Shown here: one piece after another, positions 30,959-36,330 of the stretch
How the letters are laid out: the number at the start of each line of letters is the position of its first letter
Numbering within the stretch: position 1 is the stretch's first letter
Source of the DNA: Streptomyces geranii
GTDB taxonomy: Bacteria > Actinomycetota > Actinomycetes > Streptomycetales > Streptomycetaceae
Length of the DNA stretch: 36,330 nt
Assembly: GCF_002954775.1 (NCBI RefSeq)
Contig: NZ_PJME01000074.1
Span: 1-36,330 of the forward strand
Direction of reading: 5' to 3'
Notes under the pieces: model-generated
Seen by the model: only the letters and a program-made list of their open reading frames with translations
Told to the model about the DNA's origin: nothing
The model's database searches: none
Translations under genes and position numbers: made by a program

Positions 30959-32067
30959 CCATGAGTACGTACAGCAACTATCAGAGTGCGTACGGCAGTT
31001 CTCACGCGTACGGCAGTTCTCATGCGTACGGGGACACGTACTCGGCGGCGGTCGGCTCGCTCGGCTCGATGGGCGGGCTGTTCTCCACCGAGGTCCTCTA
31101 CTCGCTCGTGGCCGGTGTCGCCGTCGGCGGTGGGCTCGCGCTGCTCGTCGTCGCGATCCGCGGGCTGCCGGCCAAGCCGGAGCACGAGAAGCAGAAGGCC
31201 AGCGAACGGGCCAACGAACTCCTCCGGTTCGCGGGGCAGCGCGGTTCGCTCGCCGCGCTCGTCGGGCTCGCGGTGCTGGTGCTGACCCGGTGGGCGGTGG
31301 CCGGAATCGCGGCCGGCGTCCTCGTCTTCTTCTGGGACCGCCTCTTCGGCGGCGCCGCCGAGGAACGGGCCGGTATGCGGCGCGTGGAGGCCCTCGCCTC
31401 CTGGACGGAGTCGCTGCGCGACACGATCGCCGGTGCGGTCGGTCTTGAGCAGGCGATCCCGGCGTCGGCGCGCGCGGCGGCACCGGTACTGCGTCCGCAC
31501 CTGGACGCGATGGTCGACCGGCTCCGCTCCCGCACCCCGCTGCCCGAGGCGCTGCAGCAGCTCGCCGACGAGATCGACGACGCGTCCGCCGACATCATCG
31601 TCGCCGCGCTCATCCTCAACGCGCGGCTGCGCGGCCCGGGTCTGCGTCAAGTCCTGGGCGCGCTCGCGAAGTCGGCGCGTGAAGAGGTCGACATGCGGCA
31701 GCGGGTGATGGCGCAGCGGTCGTCGACTCGGCGGTCCGTACAGATCGTTGTGGTGGTGTCGGTCGGCTTCGTGCTCGGACTCGCCGTGTTCAACCGGGAG
31801 TTCGTCGAGCCGTACGGCACGCCGATCGGACAGCTCGTACTCGCCTGCGTCTGCGGCCTGTTCGCGCTCGGCTTCTGGTGGCTGCGCAAGCTGTCGACCA
31901 TCGAGACACCCGAACGCTTCCTGGTGCGGGACCAGTCGTCGGTGCGGTTCGTACGGCCGCCGCGGACGCCGGAGGGCACCCAAGGACCGGCGCCCTACGG
32001 CGCTGGTACCGGTGCCGGTAGCGGTACCAGCGCTGGTCCCGGTGCTGACGAGGGGGTACGTCGATGA
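30955..32067 (+). CDS. tadB: TadB-like inner membrane platform protein (T2SSF)
   Basis: This protein of about 370 aa has helices at about residues 43-66 and 95-135, a cytosolic T2SSF domain (about 140-250, GAVGLEQAIPASARAA) and helices at about 260-280 and 292-310. It forms the pilus platform with TadC. The start could be GTG at 30955 (GTGA overlap with TadA) or ATG at 30961 (GGGGG 5 bases upstream). Its N-terminus carries a Tyr/Gly/Ser repeat encoded by 18-bp tandem units at 30988-31023 and a low-complexity Gly/Ala/Thr tail (GTGAGSGTSAG). The tail is unusual for the family. Confidence 0.85.
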   Translation: MTMSTYSNYQSAYGSSHAYGSSHAYGDTYSAAVGSLGSMGGLFSTEVLYSLVAGVAVGGGLALLVVAIRGLPAKPEHEKQKASERANELLRFAGQRGSLAALVGLAVLVLTRWAVAGIAAGVLVFFWDRLFGGAAEERAGMRRVEALASWTESLRDTIAGAVGLEQAIPASARAAAPVLRPHLDAMVDRLRSRTPLPEALQQLADEIDDASADIIVAALILNARLRGPGLRQVLGALAKSAREEVDMRQRVMAQRSSTRRSVQIVVVVSVGFVLGLAVFNREFVEPYGTPIGQLVLACVCGLFALGFWWLRKLSTIETPERFLVRDQSSVRFVRPPRTPEGTQGPAPYGAGTGAGSGTSAGPGADEGVRR

Positions 32068-32987
32068 ACGACCTGACCATGCCGGTGCTGGTCGGCGCCG
32101 TGTTCGGGCTCGGGATCTACGTGCTCGTACGGGCGTTGATGCCGTCGAAGCGGAGTGCGGTCGCGCAGGTCGCGCGCGTCGACGCGATGCGAGCGCGGGG
32201 TGCGGCGTACGAGTCGGCGCACCGCACGCAGGACGCGGGCCGGATCGGTTCGTTCCGGGCCCAAGTGGGCGCCCGGGTCTCCGACTTCTACTTCCAGCAG
32301 GGCTGGGAGCAGCGCTCGCTGCGGGCCGATCTGGCTGTCCTGGACCGGAGTTGGGAGAACTTCCTCGCGACGAAGGTGCTGCTGGGGGCGACCGGTCTGT
32401 TCTTCGGCCCGTTCCTGTTCGCCATCGTGTGGACGCTGGGCATCGGCAAGAGCCCGGCCATCCCGGTCTGGCTGGCACTGCTCTTCGCGCTGGTCTTCTT
32501 CTTCCTGCCCGACCTGGAGGTACGCCGGGACGCGGCCGACAAGCGCCGTGACCTGCGGCGGGTCATCGGGGCGTATCTCGACCTGGTGTCGATGAGCCTG
32601 GCCGGCGGCCGGGGTCTGCCCGAGGCGCTGATGGCGGCGGCGGAGGTGTCGGACGGCTGGGCAACCCAGCGCATCCGCAACGCGCTGGCCGACGCGCGGA
32701 TCACCGGCACCAGCCAGTGGCAGGCGCTCGGCGCGCTGGGCGAGGAGCTGGGTGTGGAGGAGCTGAAGGACCTCTCCGCCTCCCTCGCGCTCGTCGCGGA
32801 CGACGGCGCGAAGGTGCGCGAGTCGCTCGCCTCCCGCGCCGAGACAATGCGGCACCGCGAACTCGCCGAGATCGAGGGCAGCGCGGGCGAGAAGTCGCAG
32901 TCGATGCTCGTCGCCCAACTCCTGCTGTGCGCCGGGTTCCTGGTGTTCCTGATCTACCCGGCGGCGATGCGCGTGTTCCAGGTCTGA
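32064..32987 (+). CDS. tadC: TadC-like inner membrane platform protein (T2SSF)
   Basis: This 307-aa T2SSF protein has an N-terminal helix (residues 6-24), two central helices (about 104-150), a cytosolic loop with LAGGRGLPEALMAAAE and a C-terminal helix that ends at the carboxy terminus (about 280-302). TadB/TadC pairs form the assembly platform of Flp pili. ATG at 32064 overlaps the TadB stop by 4 bases, so the two are made at equal levels. The stop at 32987 is followed by a 55-base gap before the pilin gene, which has its own ribosome site. Confidence 0.85.
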   Translation: MNDLTMPVLVGAVFGLGIYVLVRALMPSKRSAVAQVARVDAMRARGAAYESAHRTQDAGRIGSFRAQVGARVSDFYFQQGWEQRSLRADLAVLDRSWENFLATKVLLGATGLFFGPFLFAIVWTLGIGKSPAIPVWLALLFALVFFFLPDLEVRRDAADKRRDLRRVIGAYLDLVSMSLAGGRGLPEALMAAAEVSDGWATQRIRNALADARITGTSQWQALGALGEELGVEELKDLSASLALVADDGAKVRESLASRAETMRHRELAEIEGSAGEKSQSMLVAQLLLCAGFLVFLIYPAAMRVFQV

Positions 32988-33042
32988 GCCGTTTTCCGTA
33001 CTCACCACGCTTCCTGAAATTGCTTCGAGAGGACAACTCACC

Positions 33043-33297
33043 ATGAACGGGCGGAACTTCAACAACACCGGGATCCCGGCAATGGACTTCCTGGTCACCT
33101 TCTTCCAGGCCCGGGTGCAGCGCGCCCGCTCCGGTGAACTCGACCGCGGTGCCTCCGCGGTCGAGTGGGTCATCATCTCCGCGGTCGTCGTGGCGATCGT
33201 CGGCGTGGTCGCCGCGATCATCAACACCGCGCTGAGTGACGGCGCCAACAAGGTCGGCGACTGCATCAAGGGCGCGAAGGCGAGCGGTACCTGCTGA
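33043..33297 (+). CDS. Flp-type pilin
   Basis: This 84-aa prepilin has a leader of 36 residues, longer than usual, ending in the cleavage site DRG-ASAVEW (Glu at +5, and Trp where Flp pilins have Tyr). A 22-residue hydrophobic helix (VIISAVVVAIVGVVAAIINTA) follows. The mature tail has Cys74 and Cys84, the latter being the last residue, so a disulfide could link or stabilise subunits. GAGAGGACAACTCACC precedes the ATG at 33043. It is the major subunit of the pilus built by the preceding genes. No prepilin peptidase (TadV) is in the window, so it must be encoded elsewhere. Confidence 0.9.
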   Translation: MNGRNFNNTGIPAMDFLVTFFQARVQRARSGELDRGASAVEWVIISAVVVAIVGVVAAIINTALSDGANKVGDCIKGAKASGTC

Positions 33298-33318
33298 TCG
33301 TCGTCGTACGAAAACGGG

Positions 33319-33822
33319 GTGTACGGGGTCGAGTTGACGAGGTTGGTCGTGGCTGGCGCAGGCAGATGGGTACGCCGCAGGGTGGAGGCCGCACGGAAGT
33401 CGGCGTCCGCCCGCGGTGATTCCGGTACGTCCGACTCCGGCATGACCGCGATCGAGTTCGTGCTGCTGACGCCCGTACTCTTCTTCATGATCTTCGCGAC
33501 GGTGCAGTTCGCGCTGTACTTCTTCGCGGACCACGTGGCCCAGGCGGCGGCCCAGGCCGGCGCCCGCAAGGCCCGCGCCATGGCGCACGACCAGCCGGGC
33601 GCGTGGCGGGGCGAGGCGCGGGACATGGTGGACAGCTACATCCAGCAACTCGGCCCGACCCTGGTCCTGTCGCCGGACGTGACGATGCTCCAGCCGGAGC
33701 AGAACACGGTGGGCGTGGAGATCACGGCACGGGTGCCGACGGTGTTCCCCGGCTTCGACCTGACCGTGCACGCGCAGTCGGTGGGGCCGGTGGAGCGGTT
33801 CGTGCGGGAGGGGGAGAACTGA
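33319..33822 (+). CDS. TadE-like pseudopilin, first copy
   Basis: This protein of up to 167 aa has a basic N-terminal part (to about residue 40), the prepilin-like site DSG-MTAIEF with Glu at +5, a long hydrophobic helix (VLLTPVLFFMIFATVQFAL) and a beta-rich tail. That is the plan of TadE minor pilins. The start is uncertain: GTG at 33319 has no clear ribosome site, whereas TTG or GTG codons at about 33334-33349 are better placed after GGGG or GAGG; the shorter forms would trim the leader by 5-10 residues. It is processed by the same peptidase as the pilin and probably sits at the pilus tip or base. Confidence 0.8.
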   Translation: MYGVELTRLVVAGAGRWVRRRVEAARKSASARGDSGTSDSGMTAIEFVLLTPVLFFMIFATVQFALYFFADHVAQAAAQAGARKARAMAHDQPGAWRGEARDMVDSYIQQLGPTLVLSPDVTMLQPEQNTVGVEITARVPTVFPGFDLTVHAQSVGPVERFVREGEN

Positions 33823-34262
33823 TGAACTCGCCTTCCTGGATACGGAGTTGGCGTGCGCGGAGTTACGGGGGTGACCGGGGCCTGTCGACCATCGAGGTGG
33901 TGATCCTCGCCCCGGTGATGATCATGTTCATCCTGGTGCTGGTGGCGTTCGGTCAACTGGTGGACGGGCGTGGGGCGATCGACGGGGCGGCGCGGGACGC
34001 CGCCCGCTCGGGCTCCCTGCAGTGGGAGGAGGGCCTCGCGATGGCGGAGGCCCGCGAGGCCGCCGAGGCCGACCTGACGGACATCTGCGACGGCCCGGTG
34101 ACCGTGACCAAGACCAGCGCCGGTTTCGCGGACGCGGACCTCTTCTCGGTCGACGTCAGCTGCCAGGTGCGGGGCCTGGCCATGCTGGGCCTGGACATCC
34201 CGACACGGCTGACGGGGTCGTTCACGGCACCGCTGGATCCCTTCAAGAGGAAGGCGGGGTGA
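33822..34262 (+). CDS. TadE-like pseudopilin, second copy
   Basis: This 146-aa protein has a short basic leader, the cleavage site DRG-LSTIEV (Glu at +5), a hydrophobic helix (VILAPVMIMFILVLVAFGQL) and a mature tail with two Cys (DICDG, VSCQV). ATG at 33822 shares one base with the preceding stop (TGATG) and follows a GGGGGAG ribosome site. It is a paralog of the previous gene and of the TadE/TadF type. The Cys pair may form a disulfide in the cell wall space. Confidence 0.8.
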   Translation: MNSPSWIRSWRARSYGGDRGLSTIEVVILAPVMIMFILVLVAFGQLVDGRGAIDGAARDAARSGSLQWEEGLAMAEAREAAEADLTDICDGPVTVTKTSAGFADADLFSVDVSCQVRGLAMLGLDIPTRLTGSFTAPLDPFKRKAG

Positions 34263-34741
34263 GCCGGATGCACAGCTCTGCCGGAACTGCGGTGCGCACC
34301 TGGTTCAGGACGCGCCGAGCCCGCCTGGACGACCGAGGCTCCGGCGCCGGTGCCGTGATCATTTTTGCCCTCCTCTTCCTCTCCCTCTCCGCCTTCGTGA
34401 TCGACGGCGGCATGTCCATCTCGAAGCGCGAACGGGCGGCGGACATCGCGGAACAGGCGGCGCGTTACGCCGCACAGGACATAGACCTCGACGCCCTCTA
34501 CACCAACGCGGCGGGCGGCGCCCCGATCAACTTCCAGAACTGCGACGCCCGAGTGCGGGCCTTCGCCCAGGAGATGGGCATGTCCGCCGCGGACACGAAC
34601 GCGTCCCACTGCGTGGCGGCGAACGCCGACGAGGTACAGGTCGAGGTGCAGTTGACGTACTCGCCGGTGTTCACGGGGTTGTTCTACGGCGGGGATGTGA
34701 CCGTGCGGGGCGAGGCGGTGGCGGAGAACGAGGTGGGGTGA
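34259..34741 (+). CDS. TadG-like protein
   Basis: This 160-aa protein has a basic N-terminus and the TadG/TadE-like segment DRGSGAGAVIIFALLFLSLS, in which the Glu at +5 is absent. The typical FVIDGGMSISKRERAADIAEQAAR stretch follows in two parts (FVIDGG and AADIAEQAAR). A mature region with two Cys comes next. GTG at 34259 overlaps the previous stop, and ATG at 34268 after GGGGTGAG is the alternative. It is much shorter than proteobacterial TadG (no VWA domain), as is usual in Actinobacteria. It is the last gene of the operon. Confidence 0.8.
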   Translation: MSRMHSSAGTAVRTWFRTRRARLDDRGSGAGAVIIFALLFLSLSAFVIDGGMSISKRERAADIAEQAARYAAQDIDLDALYTNAAGGAPINFQNCDARVRAFAQEMGMSAADTNASHCVAANADEVQVEVQLTYSPVFTGLFYGGDVTVRGEAVAENEVG

Positions 34742-34790
34742 GACGGGTGAGCGGTGCGGGTCGGGTGAGACGGTGTGGGCCGGGTGAGGC

Positions 34791-35132
34791 TCACTTGCCG
34801 CCGCTACCGTCACCACTCCTGGTGTCCTGCACCTTCATCTTCTCGTTGACCTGCTTGGCCAGTTCGTCGTCCAGCTTCTTGAACTCTCGGACGATGGCGT
34901 CGGACATGGAGGCCAGGGCGTCCAGTTGCTGGGTGATGTCCTCGCGGCCGTCCTCCCAGTTGGACTCGAAGTCCTCCAGGGCGTCGTTGACGGTGCCGTC
35001 GCCGATGTCGTCCCGGTAGGACTCGAAGAGCTTCTTCGTGTGGTTCAGGCGGGTCTTGATCGAGCGCAACCTGCTGCCGTAGTCCTCCAGTTCGCTCAGC
35101 GGGAGCGTGAGGTCGGATTTGCCCTTGCCCAT
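34791..35132 (-). CDS. Small helical T7SS partner protein, unit D
   Basis: This 113-aa, all-helical protein belongs to the family at 6193, 9965 and 20516: NDALEDFESNW (W59) in the middle and FKKLDDELAKQV (F84, D88) near the C-terminus, with a Gly/Ser tail. ATG at 35132 has GGGGGA about 7 bases upstream. Unlike the other three it has no effector gene after it; its transcript runs toward the Tad operon, ending 50 bases from the TadG-like stop. A Mog1-like gene is divergent at 35247. It may serve an effector encoded elsewhere or be an independent T7SS substrate. Confidence 0.8.
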   Translation of the reverse strand: MGKGKSDLTLPLSELEDYGSRLRSIKTRLNHTKKLFESYRDDIGDGTVNDALEDFESNWEDGREDITQQLDALASMSDAIVREFKKLDDELAKQVNEKMKVQDTRSGDGSGGK

Positions 35133-35163
35133 GTGTGAGTCCCCCGGAGTCCTCGTGGTCTGA

Positions 35164-35181
35164 TTGGCATCGTTGGCATCG
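35164..35181. repeat. Tandem 9-bp repeat between divergent unit D genes
   Basis: TTGGCATCG occurs twice in direct succession (35164-35172 and 35173-35181), framed by CTGAT (35160-35164) and ATCAG (35183-35187). The site lies in the 114-base divergent region of the small partner and Mog1-like genes and could be a shared operator. Confidence 0.4.
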
Positions 35182-35246
35182 GATCAGCAGCTGAGATGTT
35201 TCTGATCGGCACGGTACAACGAACGGGAACAGGGTGGAGTGAGGAC

Positions 35247-35894
35247 ATGGCCCGCTACAGCGAAGCGCAGACGGTCGAACGAGGCGGGTTCCGGATCAAG
35301 GTGCCCGAGTCCTGGTGGGAGTTCGACGTACGCCCCGAGTCCCGGAACGACTCCATCCGCCGCATGGTCGACGAACGGGTGCGCCGGCGGCCGGAGTTGG
35401 CCCAGTACCGCGACACGTACACCGAGTTCCTCCAGAAGGCGGCGGCGGACGCCTGGAAGTCGGGCGCGCTGTACTGCGGTTGCATGGCCGAGAGCTTCGG
35501 CGGCGACACCCCGATCACCGGCTCGGTGACCGTCTCCATGGTCGGCGGCCGTGCCCAGGACGGCACGCCGCTCTCGACCGAACCGGCCGCCATCGCCGCC
35601 CAGTTGGCGGTCAAGGAGGCGAAGCGGGACGGCGACAGTTGGCGCAAGGTGACGACCGTCGACATCCCCGGCATCGGCCCGGCGGCGCGTACGCAGGGCA
35701 TCGAGGACATCGCCGTCCCCGGCGACGAACTCGGCCGCACCATCCGGGCTGTGCTGATGCAGACGTTCATCCCGGTGCCGGGCCAGGAGGGCAAGGTGGC
35801 ACTGGTGGCGGGCAGCAGCCAGGTGCTGGACCTCGCGGAGTCCTTCTTCGACATCTTCGACGCGATCACTTCGACGTTCCGGTTCAACGGCTAG
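35247..35894 (+). CDS. Mog1/PsbP-like family protein, unit D
   Basis: This 215-aa soluble protein opens with FRIKVPESWWEFDV, has an Arg-rich helical stretch (about residues 40-70), strands with TPITGSVTVSMVGG and closes with FFDIFDAITSTFRF. It aligns with the copy 2-type proteins at 13201 and 9135. The P-x-S-W opening and the final helix and strand are the same as in Mog1/PsbP-type folds, which is inference. ATG at 35247 has GGAG at about 7 bases; an earlier in-frame ATG at 35196 lies in the divergent promoter region. It has no effector gene next to it. Confidence 0.7.
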   Translation: MARYSEAQTVERGGFRIKVPESWWEFDVRPESRNDSIRRMVDERVRRRPELAQYRDTYTEFLQKAAADAWKSGALYCGCMAESFGGDTPITGSVTVSMVGGRAQDGTPLSTEPAAIAAQLAVKEAKRDGDSWRKVTTVDIPGIGPAARTQGIEDIAVPGDELGRTIRAVLMQTFIPVPGQEGKVALVAGSSQVLDLAESFFDIFDAITSTFRFNG

Positions 35895-35948
35895 GACCTG
35901 TCCGGGCGATCGCTGGTCCCACTACGGTGGCTGTGGTGGAAGGGCCTG

Positions 35949-36179
35949 GTGAGTGCAGTGGAGATGAGCCGTGCGGAGGCAGTCGCGCTGGTGCAGCGCG
36001 TCATGGATGCGGGCTGCGCCTCCGATGACGAGGTGGCCGGTTGGCTGGGCAGGCTGGACAGAACCCTGGCTTGCCCGTCTGGGCACGTCAGTGGCTTGAT
36101 CTTCTGGCCTTCGGAGCGGGATCTTTCGGCTGATGAGGTGGTCGATCAGGCCCTGGCACATCGGCCGATCGCTTTGTGA
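35949..36179 (+). CDS. Colicin E9-type immunity protein (orphan)
   Basis: This 76-aa protein matches the immunity proteins of colicin DNases (Im2/Im9 family, Pfam Colicin_Pyocin). After a first helix (EAVALVQRVMDAG) and an acidic second helix (ASDDEVAGWLGRLD) comes CPSGHVSGLIFWP, which corresponds to HPSGSDLIYYP of Im9; Phe-Trp replace the two hot-spot Tyr residues and Gly replaces the Asp. The end (LSADEVVDQAL) corresponds to the last helix. GTG at 35949 has GGAAGG about 5 bases upstream; the ATG at 35964 lacks one. No colicin-type nuclease gene is in the window. It may protect against toxins from neighbouring cells. It lies just before an insertion sequence. Confidence 0.8.
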   Translation: MSAVEMSRAEAVALVQRVMDAGCASDDEVAGWLGRLDRTLACPSGHVSGLIFWPSERDLSADEVVDQALAHRPIAL

Positions 36180-36188
36180 GGCCGGGAC

Positions 36189-36330
36189 TCAACTCCGAAG
36201 CCAGATCAGTCGAGCTGCGGTGGTTGCGGTGCCGAGGAAGACGTAGCCGCGCTTGTCATAACGGGTGGCCACGGCCCGGGACTGCTTCAGCCTGTTGATC
36301 GTCCGTTCGACGGTGTTGCGCTTCTTGTAC
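36189..36330 (-). mobile_element. IS5-family transposase, C-terminal end (cut by window edge)
   Basis: The last 47 codons of a minus-strand transposase are visible, with the segments RNTVERTINRLKQSRAVATR and YDKRGYVFLGT and the end ARLIWLRS. These are the Y-(2)-R-(3)-E-type terminal region and C-terminal tail of IS5-family (IS112-like) DDE transposases in Streptomyces. The gene continues beyond 36330. The end is full-length-looking, so the element may be intact outside the window. No terminal inverted repeat could be confirmed between the stop at 36189 and the immunity gene, whose stop ends at 36179. Confidence 0.85.

Noticed and set aside
35196..35246. Upstream ATG at 35196 as start of the unit D Mog1-like protein
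   Set aside because: It lies in the divergent promoter region and has no ribosome site; ATG at 35247 has GGAG at good spacing and the paralogs begin close to the conserved opening motif.

Overview
The window is high-GC actinobacterial DNA, almost certainly Streptomyces. Many genes start with GTG, neighbours often overlap by 4 bases (GTGA or ATGA), there is a WhiJ-type XRE/DUF397 regulator pair, and the window carries a Tad (Flp) pilus locus of the kind found in this genus.

Bases 1-20818 form a type VII secretion (T7SS) neighbourhood. It opens with a large EccC/EssC-like FHA-membrane-FtsK ATPase on the minus strand (66-4649) and a divergent ESAT-6-like protein (4928-5227). Three colinear paralogous modules follow: A (5407-9812), B (9965-15240, plus strand) and C (16936-20818, minus strand). 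Each runs small helical partner, long effector-like protein with a hydrophobic centre, PH-like or membrane protein, then one to three ~200-225 aa proteins of one shared family. That family starts with a P-x-x-W/F motif and ends in an amphipathic helix, and may have a Mog1/PsbP (DUF1795)-like fold. Most genes within a module are translationally coupled. A WhiJ-type triad (HATPase, XRE-DUF5753, DUF397; 15185-16910) sits between B and C.

Bases 20867-27331 hold a duplicated pair, a lipoprotein gene and a secreted-protein gene. The two copies flank a secreted ExeM-like nuclease (22881-25382). The distal secreted-protein copy is decayed: it has an in-frame stop and an internal deletion of about 114 bases.

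Bases 28001-34741 are a Tad pilus operon on the plus strand: SAF/CpaB-like, TadZ-like, TadA, TadB, TadC, Flp pilin, two TadE-like and one TadG-like protein. No prepilin peptidase is present. After it come a fourth, minimal T7SS-like unit (divergent small partner and Mog1-like protein, 34791-35894), an orphan colicin-E9-type immunity protein (35949-36179) and the end of an IS5-family transposase cut by the window edge.

The most interesting content is the repeated T7SS module. Its small partners all carry a C-terminal [FY]xxxD motif like known T7SS export signals. Its effectors lack a recognisable toxin domain. Its recurrent Mog1-like proteins could be chaperones for the hydrophobic effectors. 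Family relationships inside the window were judged by eye from the sequences; the fold and functions are inference.
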